From Gordonia phthalatica (lineage in GTDB: Bacteria > Actinomycetota > Actinomycetes > Mycobacteriales > Mycobacteriaceae), in the NCBI RefSeq assembly GCF_001305675.1, contig NZ_CP011853.1:3658001-3722000 (forward strand): a DNA stretch of 64,000 nucleotides. Reading direction: 5' to 3'. A program made the position numbers and the translations under genes. How positions within the stretch are numbered: the first letter of the stretch is position 1; every line of letters starts with the position of its first letter. Under the pieces are notes generated by a model. The model was not told the origin of the DNA, searched no databases, and saw only the letters and a program-made list of their open reading frames with translations. Shown piece by piece: positions 42,794 through 50,861 of the stretch.

Positions 42794-43906
42794 ATGGACT
42801 TCACCCCCACCGAAGCGGCGACCGACCTGTCGAAGCTGACCGCCGACATCGTGTCCCGGATCAGCCCGGCGGAACGAGTCGCCGACCTCGAGGCCGAGCG
42901 CGCGCCGATCGACGAGCGTCTGTGGTCCGAGGTCGCGGCCGCAGGCCTGCTGGGCCTCGCCGCACCCGAGACCGTCGACGGCGCAGGCCTGACCACGCTC
43001 GAGACGGTCGCCGTCGCCACCGAACTCGGCCACGGCCTGGCTCGTCTCCCCTACGGCCCGCACGCCCTCGCCGGCGTCCCGCTGATCGCCGAGCACGCGA
43101 GCGACGAACTGTCTGGGCGACTCCTGTCCTCCCTGGTCGACGGCACCGTCGTGCTGTCCGCTGCCGTCGAGGAGGACGGCAACTACGACGCCGCCGCGCC
43201 CCGCACCCGCCTGACCGGGTCGGCATTGACCGGCGCCAAGGTCAACGTTCCGTACGCGGCGGCAGCGGGCGTACTGCTGGTGACCGCCGCCGCGGACGAC
43301 GGTGCCGCGCTGATCGCCGTGCCCACCGACCGTGACGGTGTCAGCATCGTCGAGACCGTCGCCACCGGCCTCTCCCCCGTCTACACCGTGGAGTTCGACG
43401 GTGTGACCGTCGACGAGGCGGAGGTGCTCGGCGGAGGCGGCGCGACCGTCGCGCAGGCGCTGGACCTGCTCCGGCTCGGCGTGGCCGCCGACCAGGCGGG
43501 CACCGTCGAAGCCGCTCTCGCCGCGACCGCGGAGTACGCCCGCGAACGCGAGCAGTTCTCTCGCCCCATCGGCTCGTTCCAGGCCGTCGCACAGCGGTTG
43601 GCCGACGGCTACATCGACGCGCAGGCGCTCTCGTTGACCGTCACGCAGGCCGCATGGCTGCTGTCCGGGCTGGCCGACGCCGAACCCGGTGAGCCGACGG
43701 CCGCGATCGCGACCGCCAAGTTCTGGGCCACCGAGGCCGGACATCGGGTGGCGCACACCGCCGTCCATGTGCACGGCGGCGTCGGCCTCGACACCAGCTA
43801 TCCGGTGCACCGCTACTTCCTGCGCGCCAAGCAGAACGAGTTCACACTCGGCAGCTCGCCCGTCGTGCTCGACGAGCTCGGCGACCTGCTCACCGTCGAG
43901 CGCTGA
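42794..43906 (+). CDS. fadE27: Acyl-CoA dehydrogenase FadE27 (ChsE5-like)
   Basis: A 370-residue ACAD-fold protein, more diverged than FadE26. It retains the C-terminal FAD/oligomer part (AREREQFSRPIGSFQAVAQRLAD and HVHGGVGLDTSYPVHRYFLRAK) but lacks a clear catalytic Glu in the middle loop, as expected for the partner subunit. With FadE26 it makes the alpha2beta2 sterol side-chain dehydrogenase. It is spaced 26 bp from fadE26 and 3 bp before fadD17, so the three are one transcript. Confidence 0.9.
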   Translation: MDFTPTEAATDLSKLTADIVSRISPAERVADLEAERAPIDERLWSEVAAAGLLGLAAPETVDGAGLTTLETVAVATELGHGLARLPYGPHALAGVPLIAEHASDELSGRLLSSLVDGTVVLSAAVEEDGNYDAAAPRTRLTGSALTGAKVNVPYAAAAGVLLVTAAADDGAALIAVPTDRDGVSIVETVATGLSPVYTVEFDGVTVDEAEVLGGGGATVAQALDLLRLGVAADQAGTVEAALAATAEYAREREQFSRPIGSFQAVAQRLADGYIDAQALSLTVTQAAWLLSGLADAEPGEPTAAIATAKFWATEAGHRVAHTAVHVHGGVGLDTSYPVHRYFLRAKQNEFTLGSSPVVLDELGDLLTVER

Positions 43907-43909
43907 CGC

Positions 43910-45427
43910 ATGACCGCTCCCGCATCGTCGGTCACCGACGCCCGCACCCTCGCCGACCTGCTCGGCGGTCTCGCCGACGTGGACGACCGCGGCCTCTACT
44001 TCGAAGGCGCGTTCGTCTCGTGGCGGGATCACCTCGCCGCCAGTCGACTGCGGGCGTCGGCACTGCGGGGGCGGCTCGATCCGGCACGACCGCCGCACGT
44101 CGGCGTGCTGCTGCCGAACATCCCCGAGTTCAGCCTCCTGTTCGGGGCGGCCGCACTCGGCGGCTTCGTCCTCGTCGGCCTCAACAGCACCCGGCGCGGC
44201 CAGGCCCTGGTCGACGACGTGCTCCGCGCCGACTGCCAGCTGGTGCTGGTCTGCGACGAGACCGCCCCACTGCTGCCGAACGTCAAATCCGTGCCGACGT
44301 TGAACATCGACGATCCGACGTGGACCGAGCTGCTCGAATCGGCGCCCGACCGGACGCTCGGCGACGTGTCGCCCGACGATCTGCTGATGCTCATCTTCAC
44401 TTCGGGCACCACGGGCGACCCGAAGGCGGTGCGCTGCAGTCAGCGGAAGTTCGCGGCGCCGGGCGTGATGCTCGCGGACCGTTTCGGACTGGGCTCGACC
44501 GACGTCGCCTACCTGTCGATGCCGATGTTCCACTCCAACTCGTTGATCGCCGGATGGTCGGTCGCGGTCGCCGCGGGAGCGTCGATCGTGCTGCGGAAGA
44601 AGTTCTCCGCCAGCGGGTTCTGCGACGACCTCCGTCGCTACGGCGTCACCTACGCCAACTACGTCGGCAAGCCGTTGCACTATGTCCTCGCGACACCCGA
44701 ACGCGACGACGACGCAGACGTCTCCCTCCGCATCATGTACGGCAACGAGGCGGGCGCCGCCGATCGCGCCGAGTTCCAGCGCCGCTTCGACGCTCGGGTG
44801 GTGGACGGCTTCGGCTCCACCGAGGGCGGCGTCTCCATCACCCGCACGCCGGACACCCCCGATACCGCGCTCGGTCCGCTGCGGGCGCCGAACGCGGTCG
44901 TCGACCCGGAGACCGGCGAGCCGTCGCCGGTCGGGACGATCGGCGAGATCGTCAACGCCGACGGCCCAGGCCTGTTCGACGGCTATTACGGCGACGACGC
45001 AGCGACCGCCGACCGGCTCCGCGGCGGCATGTACCGCACCGGTGATCTCGGGTGGGTGGACGCCGACGGCTACGTCTACTTCGCCGGCCGCATCGGCGAC
45101 TGGCTCCGCGTCGACGGCGAGAACCTCGGGACGCGCCCCATCGAGCAGATCCTGTTGCGGCACCCGCTGATCCGCGAGGCGACCGTCCTCGGCGTCCCCG
45201 CCGAGATCGGCGAGACCGTCGGCGCCGTCCTGGTGGCGCCGGGCCTCGACCGTGCATCGCTCGACGAGTTCCTGCGCGCGCAGGACGATCTCGGCCCCAA
45301 GCAGTGGCCGACCACTGTCTGGCTCACCGACGAGGTCCCCGAGACCGCGACCTTCAAGACGGCCCGTGCCGCGCTGGCGGCGTCGTTGGGCGAGCCGAGC
45401 TGGCGGTCGGACCCCCTCGCCGGTTGA
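43910..45427 (+). CDS. fadD17: Acyl-CoA synthetase FadD17 (sterol side-chain type)
   Basis: A 505-residue adenylate-forming enzyme. The P-loop is IFTSGTTGDPKAV and the later motifs GFGSTEGG and YRTGDLGWVDADGYVYFAGR are conserved; the C-terminal Lys region is ETATFKTARA. It activates carboxylated sterol side-chain intermediates as CoA thioesters. The order fadE26-fadE27-fadD17 is that of Rv3504-Rv3506 and supports the identity. Exact chain-length preference is not readable. The end is followed by a repeat-like hairpin and the convergent Zur-type ribosomal operon. Confidence 0.88.
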   Translation: MTAPASSVTDARTLADLLGGLADVDDRGLYFEGAFVSWRDHLAASRLRASALRGRLDPARPPHVGVLLPNIPEFSLLFGAAALGGFVLVGLNSTRRGQALVDDVLRADCQLVLVCDETAPLLPNVKSVPTLNIDDPTWTELLESAPDRTLGDVSPDDLLMLIFTSGTTGDPKAVRCSQRKFAAPGVMLADRFGLGSTDVAYLSMPMFHSNSLIAGWSVAVAAGASIVLRKKFSASGFCDDLRRYGVTYANYVGKPLHYVLATPERDDDADVSLRIMYGNEAGAADRAEFQRRFDARVVDGFGSTEGGVSITRTPDTPDTALGPLRAPNAVVDPETGEPSPVGTIGEIVNADGPGLFDGYYGDDAATADRLRGGMYRTGDLGWVDADGYVYFAGRIGDWLRVDGENLGTRPIEQILLRHPLIREATVLGVPAEIGETVGAVLVAPGLDRASLDEFLRAQDDLGPKQWPTTVWLTDEVPETATFKTARAALAASLGEPSWRSDPLAG

Positions 45428-45433
45428 GCGCCC

Positions 45434-45471
45434 TTCGACAGGCTCAGGACCCGCGAAAGCGGGTCGAAACC
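45434..45471. repeat. Short palindromic repeat-like element between fadD17 and rpsR2
   Basis: TTCGACAGGCTCAGGACC-type sequence containing GACCCGC-GAAA-GCGGGTC, a 7-bp stem with a GAAA tetraloop (45448-45465), then CGAAACC. The TTCGACAGGCTCAGG core is one I associate with dispersed intergenic repeats of actinobacteria. It lies between convergent stops and may also end transcription. Confidence 0.5.
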
Positions 45472-45476
45472 CCTTC

Positions 45477-45689
45477 TCACCAAGCGCGACCGGCCGACAC
45501 CGGCAGCAGCGCCATCTCCCTCGCGTTCCGCACCGCGGTGGCGAGCTGCCGCTGCTGCTGCACCGACAGCCCGGTCACCTCGCGCTTGCGGATCCGCCCG
45601 CGATCAGTGAGGAAGCGGCGCAGCGTCGCGGTGTCCTTGTAATCGAAGGTCAGGGTCGGATCGGCCTTGCGCTTCTTGGTCTGCTTCAT
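45477..45689 (-). CDS. rpsR2: Zinc-independent ribosomal protein S18 paralogue
   Basis: A 70-residue S18 (DYKDTATLRRFLTDRGRIRKREVTGLSVQQQRQLATAVRNAREMALLP) without cysteines, i.e. the C-minus form made when zinc is scarce. It is the last gene of an rpmB2-rpmG-rpsN2-rpsR2 operon on the minus strand. Its ATG overlaps the S14 stop by one base (TGATG). A second copy with the housekeeping role should exist elsewhere in the genome. Confidence 0.93.
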   Translation of the reverse strand: MKQTKKRKADPTLTFDYKDTATLRRFLTDRGRIRKREVTGLSVQQQRQLATAVRNAREMALLPVSAGRAW

Positions 45690-45994
45690 CACCAGCTCGC
45701 TTTCTGAATGCCGGGCAGTTCGCCGCGGTGCGCCATCTCGCGGAACCGGACGCGGGACACGCCCGCCTTCCGGAGGTAGCCGCGGGGGCGACCATCGACG
45801 GCGTCGCGGTTCCGTAGCCGCGTCGCACTGGCATTGCGCGGCTGCTTCGCGAGCGCCACCTGCGCCGCCCGCCTGGCCGCAGCGTCCCGGGTCGGGTCCG
45901 CGATCGTCTTCTTCAGCTCGGCACGTCGTTCTGCATACCGCTCCACCACCGCGCGACGCTGTCGGTCGCGCGCGATCTTCGACTTCTTCGCCAT
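45689..45994 (-). CDS. rpsN2: Zinc-independent ribosomal protein S14 paralogue
   Basis: A 101-residue S14 of the long, zinc-free type (MAKKSKIARDRQRRAVVERY start, and the RNRDAVDGRPRGYLRKAGVSRVRFREMAHRG core) with no CxxC pairs. It replaces the zinc-binding S14 in ribosomes built under zinc limitation. Both ends overlap neighbours by one base, so the operon is translationally coupled. Confidence 0.95.
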   Translation of the reverse strand: MAKKSKIARDRQRRAVVERYAERRAELKKTIADPTRDAAARRAAQVALAKQPRNASATRLRNRDAVDGRPRGYLRKAGVSRVRFREMAHRGELPGIQKASW

Positions 45995-46161
45995 CAGCGG
46001 TCCTCCTTGAACTCGACGTGCCGTTTCACTATCGGGTCGTACTTCCGCAGGACCAGCCGGTCGGGGTCGTTGCGACGGTTCTTCCGGGTCACGTAGGTGT
46101 AGCCGGTGCCGGCGGTCGAGCGGAGCTTGACGATCGGTCGGATGTCGGTGCTCTTCGCCAT
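45994..46161 (-). CDS. rpmG: Zinc-independent ribosomal protein L33
   Basis: A 55-residue L33 (STDIRPIVKLRSTAGTGYTYVTRKNRRNDP start) without the zinc-binding cysteines of the C-plus form. Start and stop each overlap the neighbouring ribosomal gene by one base (TGATG). Equivalent to rpmG1 of the M. tuberculosis Zur regulon. Confidence 0.95.
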   Translation of the reverse strand: MAKSTDIRPIVKLRSTAGTGYTYVTRKNRRNDPDRLVLRKYDPIVKRHVEFKEDR

Positions 46162-46397
46162 CAGACCCGCTCCCCTCGCTGCAGCATGCGTGCGACCACC
46201 GCATCGATCCCGTCCCGGTCGACCACCTTGATCCCCTTCGCACTCACGCGCAGGGTCACCGAACGCCCCAACGACGGCACCCGATAGGTCTTCCGGAACA
46301 GGTTGGGGCGCCACTGCCGTGACGTCCTCCGGTGCGAGTGCGAGACCTGCTTTCCGAACCCGGGAACCCGCCCGGTCACCTGACATCGTCCTGACAT
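46161..46397 (-). CDS. rpmB2: Zinc-independent ribosomal protein L28 paralogue
   Basis: A 78-residue L28 (CQVTGRVPGFGKQVSHSHRRTSRQWRPN) with one cysteine instead of the CxxC pairs, so unable to bind zinc in the usual way. It is first in the four-gene ribosomal operon. The ATG at 46397 was chosen because AAGGAG lies 5 bases before it; two in-frame GTG codons just upstream would place the ribosome site inside the gene. The promoter region contains a Zur-box-like palindrome. Confidence 0.94.
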   Translation of the reverse strand: MSGRCQVTGRVPGFGKQVSHSHRRTSRQWRPNLFRKTYRVPSLGRSVTLRVSAKGIKVVDRDGIDAVVARMLQRGERV

Positions 46398-46410
46398 CAC
46401 CACTCCTTAA

Positions 46411-46425
46411 CGACAATGATTCGCA
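46411..46425. promoter_or_regulatory. Zur-box-like site (rpmB2-operon side)
   Basis: CGACAATGATTCGCA matches 11 of 15 bases of the actinobacterial Zur consensus TGAAAATGATTTTCA (from memory). It is centred ~20 bp before the rpmB2 start, so zinc-loaded Zur would block the ribosomal operon. Confidence 0.7.
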
Positions 46426-46464
46426 TTAATGACGGAGGTGAGACTACAGTGGCGAACCAGTAAA

Positions 46465-46479
46465 TGAAAATGACTATCG
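46465..46479. promoter_or_regulatory. Zur-box-like site (CobW-like gene side)
   Basis: TGAAAATGACTATCG matches 12 of 15 bases of the same Zur consensus. It lies 13 bp before the GTG at 46493. With the 46411 site it gives two boxes in one 95-bp divergent promoter region. Confidence 0.7.
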
Positions 46480-46492
46480 ATAAGGAACGAGT

Positions 46493-47755
46493 GTGGACCC
46501 CCTCGAACCCGCCGATCGAACCCCGCTGACCCTGGTCACCGGCCTCGATCGCACCGCCTCAGCACGCATCACCCTCGCCATGCACAACCGCGGCACGGCC
46601 ACCGTCTCGCACGACCTCCGCAATCTCGAACACGGCGTCGTCACCCGCATCGTGCATCGGATCGACGGCGCGGGCACCGACCGTCTGACCGTCGACGACA
46701 TCGAGATCGAGCACGGCTGCATCTCGTGCACCGTGCGGCTCAGCCTGATCCCGCTGCTCCGGGAACTGCACGGAGATCCGGAGACCTCCCGGATCGTCGT
46801 GACGCTGGATCCGGCGATGGAGCCGGATCGGGTCGCGCTCGAGATCCGCACTCGCGCAGGAGATCAGTTGCAGATCGTCGACACCGTCGTCGGCGTCGAC
46901 GCCGCGACCTGGCTCACCGCCGCGACCGGCGAGATCACCGTCGCCGAGGCCGGCCTCTCGGTGGACGAGGACGAGCGCACGCTCGCCCAGCTCGCCGTCG
47001 CGCAGGTCCGTTTCGCCGACGCGATCGTCATCGAGGGCGCCGACCAGGTCGGCGGGGCGTGGGAGCTCGCACGACTGCACGCCGTGCTGCTCCGGCTGGC
47101 GCCGGCCGCAGGCATGCGCACCCTCAACAGCCTGCAGATGCTCGATGCGAAGCTGCTCGCCGGACTGCGTGCATCGGAGACCGACGAGTCACCGCACGGG
47201 CGACCGCGACGACCGTTCGATCCGCTGCTCGCCGGTCGGCCGACACTCGACGACGACTGCGGCGTCGCTCTCACGACCTTCGAAGCGAGTCGGCCGTTCC
47301 ATCCGGAACGACTGCACGAGGCCCTCGACGTCCTGCTCGACGGCGTCGTGGCGTCGCAGGGACGCCTGTGGATCGCGTCGAACCCCGACGACGTCCTGTG
47401 GCTCGAGTCGGCAGGCGAGGCGCTGGGCATCCACCACGTCGGACACTGGATCGCCGCCCGCCCCGATGGGGTGGCCGATCCCGAGCATCAGCTCGCGGCG
47501 TCCGTCCACTGGGACCCGATCCACGGCGATCGACATTCGAGCATCGTCGTCCTGTGCCACCGCGCCGACCCGGACCAGGTGCGGACCGCACTGGAGGACG
47601 CACTGGTGACCGACGCCGAGTTCGCCCTCGGGCCCGACCGTCTCGCCGCACTGCCGTCGCCGTTCGGCCGCAGTCACCAGGACCCGTGCGACGACTTCCC
47701 CGCGTCCGAACGCTCACCGCTCTCGTCCGACACCACCGAAGGAGAATCCCGATGA
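46493..47755 (+). CDS. CobW/COG0523-like protein with degenerate P-loop (Rv0106-like)
   Basis: The 420-residue protein resembles COG0523 metal GTPases: GCISCTVR replaces the CxCC metal motif, and the C-terminal CobW domain has RPFHPERLHEALDVLLDGVVASQGRLWIAS. The N-terminal region that should be GxxGxGKT reads VTGLDRTASARITLA, so it lacks the Walker A lysine and probably does not bind GTP normally. As I recall, M. tuberculosis Rv0106, a Zur-regulated gene, has the same feature. Start GTG at 46493 has AAGGA six bases before it. Its stop overlaps L31 by 4 bases. Likely role: zinc handling for the alternative ribosome set, inferred. Confidence 0.85.
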   Translation: MDPLEPADRTPLTLVTGLDRTASARITLAMHNRGTATVSHDLRNLEHGVVTRIVHRIDGAGTDRLTVDDIEIEHGCISCTVRLSLIPLLRELHGDPETSRIVVTLDPAMEPDRVALEIRTRAGDQLQIVDTVVGVDAATWLTAATGEITVAEAGLSVDEDERTLAQLAVAQVRFADAIVIEGADQVGGAWELARLHAVLLRLAPAAGMRTLNSLQMLDAKLLAGLRASETDESPHGRPRRPFDPLLAGRPTLDDDCGVALTTFEASRPFHPERLHEALDVLLDGVVASQGRLWIASNPDDVLWLESAGEALGIHHVGHWIAARPDGVADPEHQLAASVHWDPIHGDRHSSIVVLCHRADPDQVRTALEDALVTDAEFALGPDRLAALPSPFGRSHQDPCDDFPASERSPLSSDTTEGESR

Positions 47756-47994
47756 AGCCTGGAATCCACCCCGACTACCACCCGATCGTCGTGCGCGATG
47801 CGACCACCGGGACGCAATTCCTCACCCGCTCGACGGTCACCTCGAACGCGACCGTCGAGTGGGAGGACGGGCGCACCTATCCGCTCGTGACCGTCGACGT
47901 CACCAGCGACTCGCACCCGTTCTGGACCGGTACGAGTCGTCTGGTGGACGCCGAGGGGCGCGTGGAGCGTTTCAAGCGGAAGTACGGACTGTAG
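47752..47994 (+). CDS. rpmE2: Ribosomal protein L31 type B (zinc-independent)
   Basis: An 80-residue type-B L31 (MKPGIHPDYHPIVVRDATTG start, SDSHPFWTGTSRLVD, RVERFKRKYGL) without cysteines. It is the zinc-free replacement for L31 and is coupled to the CobW-like gene by an ATGA overlap, completing the Zur-type cassette. Only 1 bp separates its stop from the stop of the convergent flavin oxidoreductase gene. Confidence 0.95.
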   Translation: MKPGIHPDYHPIVVRDATTGTQFLTRSTVTSNATVEWEDGRTYPLVTVDVTSDSHPFWTGTSRLVDAEGRVERFKRKYGL

Positions 47995-47995
47995 G

Positions 47996-49129
47996 TCAGT
48001 CCAGCGTCGCGTTCATCCGCGCGACGGCGTCCTTGTACTCGGCGACCAGTCCGTCGACCAGTTCCTGGACGGGCGTGATCGCGTTGCAGCGGCCGACGAT
48101 CTGGCCGGCGGGCATGGCCACGACCTTGGGGTCGTCGGACGCCGAGATCCGCGCGTGGGCCTCGCCGACCAGCAGATTCTGCAGCGGCATGGGCAGCGGA
48201 TCCGGCGCGCCGGGCGCATCCCAGGCGTCGGTCCACGCGGTCTTGAGCAGTCGTGCGGGCTTGCCGGAGTAGATGCGACGGCGGACGGTGTCGCGAGAGG
48301 TCGCGGCCAGCAGCGCCTGCTGCACGGTGGACGGTTCGCCCTCCTTGTGCGCGCCGAGGTTGTACTCGGCGGCGGTGAGCCAGTAGGTGCCCATCCAGAC
48401 GCCCTGCGCGCCGAGCGCGATCGCGGCGGCGATCTGTCGGCCGCTGCCGACGCCGCCCGCCGCGAGGACCGGGTGGTCGCCGACGGCGTCGACGAGCTCG
48501 GGCCACAGGATCATCGAGGTGACCTCGCCGGTGTGGCCGCCGCCCTCGTAGCCCTGCGCGATCACGATGTCGACGCCCGCGTCCACGTGATGCAGCGCAT
48601 GTTCCTTGGCACCGGCGAGCGCGGCGACCGCCACGCCGTTCTGGTGCGCGAGGTCGATGACGTCGGCCGGCGGCGAGCCGAGGGCGTTGGCGATCAGCTT
48701 GATCTGCCCGTACTTGCGGGTGTGTTCCATGGCGACGTCGACGTGCGAGCGCGCCACCGAGTGCAGCCAGCCGAGCACGCCGGTGTTGACACGATCGCCG
48801 CCGTCGGGCAGAGGCGGGACGCCGAGGTCGTCGAGCGTGCGCTCCACGAACGCACGGTGCTCCGGCGGGATCATCGAGTCCAGATCCATCTTCGATCCCT
48901 CGGTCGGGATCTTGGCGGGCATCACGACGTCGACACCGAAGGGCTTGCCGTCGGTGTTCTCGTGCATCCATTCCAGGACCGCGTCGAGTTCCTCGGTCTC
49001 GTTGAACCGGACGCAGCCGAGCACGCCGAGTCCGCCGGCGCGGCTGATCGCGGCGGCGACTTCTTCACTGGGGGTGAACCCGAAGATCGGGTACTCGATC
49101 CCGAACTTCTCACACAGTGGGGTCTTCAT
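47996..49129 (-). CDS. Nitronate monooxygenase-family flavin oxidoreductase
   Basis: A 377-residue TIM-barrel FMN protein of the NMO/enoyl-reductase-like family. It shows ISRAGGLGVLG near the N-terminus, the phosphate-binding GVDIVIAQGYEGGGHTG and VLAAGGVGSGRQIAAAIALGAQGVWMGT. It uses FMN for an oxidation or reduction; annotation as nitronate monooxygenase is generic. Located 27 bp downstream of fadD19 on the same strand, it is probably co-transcribed from the KstR-boxed fadD19 promoter, so a step in sterol catabolism is likely. It differs clearly from the IpdC (Rv3553) sequence I remember, so I do not use that name. Confidence 0.82.
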   Translation of the reverse strand: MKTPLCEKFGIEYPIFGFTPSEEVAAAISRAGGLGVLGCVRFNETEELDAVLEWMHENTDGKPFGVDVVMPAKIPTEGSKMDLDSMIPPEHRAFVERTLDDLGVPPLPDGGDRVNTGVLGWLHSVARSHVDVAMEHTRKYGQIKLIANALGSPPADVIDLAHQNGVAVAALAGAKEHALHHVDAGVDIVIAQGYEGGGHTGEVTSMILWPELVDAVGDHPVLAAGGVGSGRQIAAAIALGAQGVWMGTYWLTAAEYNLGAHKEGEPSTVQQALLAATSRDTVRRRIYSGKPARLLKTAWTDAWDAPGAPDPLPMPLQNLLVGEAHARISASDDPKVVAMPAGQIVGRCNAITPVQELVDGLVAEYKDAVARMNATLD

Positions 49130-49156
49130 GAATGTCCTTGTCGTTGAAGGGAGGTT

Positions 49157-50788
49157 CTAGCAGGCTTCGTCGGCCGGGCGCTGCTCGGTGAGCTCGCGCG
49201 CCCAGCGGTAGTCGGGTTTGCCTGCGGGTGAGCGCTTGATGCGGTCGACGAACCACACGCTGCGCGGACACTTGTATCCGGCGAGGTCGACGCGGACCGC
49301 CTCCCCGAGCGAGCCGAGCATCGGGCGGCCGGCACCGTCGCGCAGCTGCACCACTGCCGCGACGCGCTGCCCGAACCGCTCATCGGGCACGCCGACGACC
49401 ACCGCGTCGAAAACGTCGGGATGCGATTTCACCGCGGCCTCGACCTCTTCGGGGAACACCTTCTCGCCGCCGGTGTTGATGGATCCGGATCCGCGGCCGA
49501 GCATCGTGATGGTGCCGTCGGCTTCGACGGTCGCGTAGTCACCCGGCATCGAGTAGCGGACGCCGTCGTAGACGACGAAGGTGGCGGCCGATTTCGTGGG
49601 GTCGTTGTGATAGCGCAGCGGGATGTGGCCGGACCGCGCGATGCGACCGATCTCCCCGCTGCCGGGTTCCAGACGTCGGCCGTCGTCGGCGAGGACGTGG
49701 GTGTTCGGGTCGGCCTTCACCGTGGGCGCGCCCACCCGGCTCTGGCCTTTGACTGCGGCGCTCATGCCGCCGAAGCCGGTCTCCGACGAGCCGATGGCGT
49801 CGACGATCACCGCGTTCGGGAAGCGTTCCAGGTAGCGGTCCTTCACCGCCGGGGAGAACAGCGCCGCCGATGACGCCACGGACACGACCGTCGACGTGTC
49901 GTAATCGCCCGCCTCCAGCGCCTCGATCATCGGTCGCGCCATGGCGTCTCCGGTGATGAAGACGACGTGGACCCCGTGTCGTTGCACCGCCTCCCACACA
50001 GCGTTGGCGTCGAAGTCGGGGTAGACGACGGCTTTCCCGCCGGCGAACAGCGACTGGAAGACGGCCCACTGGCTGCCGCCGTGAATGAACGGCGGGATGG
50101 CAAAGCGCACCAGCTGACCGCCCGCGGCACCGGTGCGCGCGTGCTCCCACTCGTCCTCCACCGGCCGCCCGGTGTACCAATCGATGCCGCCGCCGAGGAC
50201 CCGCCAGACGTCCTCCTGCCGCCAGACGACGCCCTTCGGCTTCCCCGTCGTGCCGCCGGTGTAGAGCATGTAGAGGTCGTCGTCAGAGCGTTCCTCGAAG
50301 TCCCGTTCGGTCGACGACGACGCGATCGCGTCCTCGAATCCGGTCACGTCCTCGTCGTCGGTGCCGCACCCGATCGGGCCGTCGGAGCTGTCGTCGACGA
50401 CGATGCGGTGAGTGATGTCCGTGGCCGTTTTCGATAACACGTTGCACACCCGCGGCGAGTACTGCCGCTCGTGGATCAGCACGGACATCTGCGAGTCGAC
50501 GAAGATGTGCTCGAGCTCGTTCTCCACGTACCGATAGTTGACGTTCACCATCACCGCGCGGGCCTTGAAGATGGCGACCATCGACTCGACGGCTTCGATG
50601 GTGTTTCTGCTGTACAGACCCACTGCATCGCCGGGTTTCACACCCCGGTCGCGCAGCGTGTGCGCGAGCGCGTTCGCCCGCCGATCGAGCTCGGCGTAGG
50701 TGCGCGTGACGTCGCCCGACTCGATCGCGACACGGTCGGGCATCAGGTCGACCGCATGCTCGAAAAGGTCTGCGACGGTGAGGGCCAT
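49157..50788 (-). CDS. fadD19: Acyl-CoA synthetase FadD19 (steroid-CoA ligase)
   Basis: A 543-residue adenylate-forming ligase with P-loop YTGGTTGKPKGVVW, IGSSETGFGG, the YSMPGDYATVEADG and GRGSGSINTGGEKVFPEEVE blocks, and a C-terminal catalytic Lys in SPAGKPDYRWA. FadD19 activates C26/C27 carboxyl-sterols and in Rhodococcus is needed for C24-branched side chains. It is divergent from echA19 with a KstR box between them, as in Rv3515c/Rv3516. The ATG at 50788 is clear. Confidence 0.93.
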   Translation of the reverse strand: MALTVADLFEHAVDLMPDRVAIESGDVTRTYAELDRRANALAHTLRDRGVKPGDAVGLYSRNTIEAVESMVAIFKARAVMVNVNYRYVENELEHIFVDSQMSVLIHERQYSPRVCNVLSKTATDITHRIVVDDSSDGPIGCGTDDEDVTGFEDAIASSSTERDFEERSDDDLYMLYTGGTTGKPKGVVWRQEDVWRVLGGGIDWYTGRPVEDEWEHARTGAAGGQLVRFAIPPFIHGGSQWAVFQSLFAGGKAVVYPDFDANAVWEAVQRHGVHVVFITGDAMARPMIEALEAGDYDTSTVVSVASSAALFSPAVKDRYLERFPNAVIVDAIGSSETGFGGMSAAVKGQSRVGAPTVKADPNTHVLADDGRRLEPGSGEIGRIARSGHIPLRYHNDPTKSAATFVVYDGVRYSMPGDYATVEADGTITMLGRGSGSINTGGEKVFPEEVEAAVKSHPDVFDAVVVGVPDERFGQRVAAVVQLRDGAGRPMLGSLGEAVRVDLAGYKCPRSVWFVDRIKRSPAGKPDYRWARELTEQRPADEAC

Positions 50789-50798
50789 GCCTCAAAAC

Positions 50799-50812
50799 TA
50801 GAACGTGTTATC
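50799..50812. promoter_or_regulatory. KstR-type operator between fadD19 and echA19
   Basis: TAGAACGTGTTATC keeps the AAC-N2-GTT core with one degenerate outer arm. It starts 10 bp before the fadD19 ATG and lies 49 bp from the echA19 ATG, so it can repress both directions. Confidence 0.8.
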
Positions 50813-50861
50813 GTTCGCGGCAAGGTATTCGTTGCAGCAGTTCGTCGCACCAGGAGGAATG

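Noticed and set aside
47996..49129. Naming the flavin oxidoreductase IpdC
   Set aside because: Its sequence differs from the Rv3553 protein as I recall it, and IpdC belongs to the KstR2 ring-degradation set; only the family name is justified.
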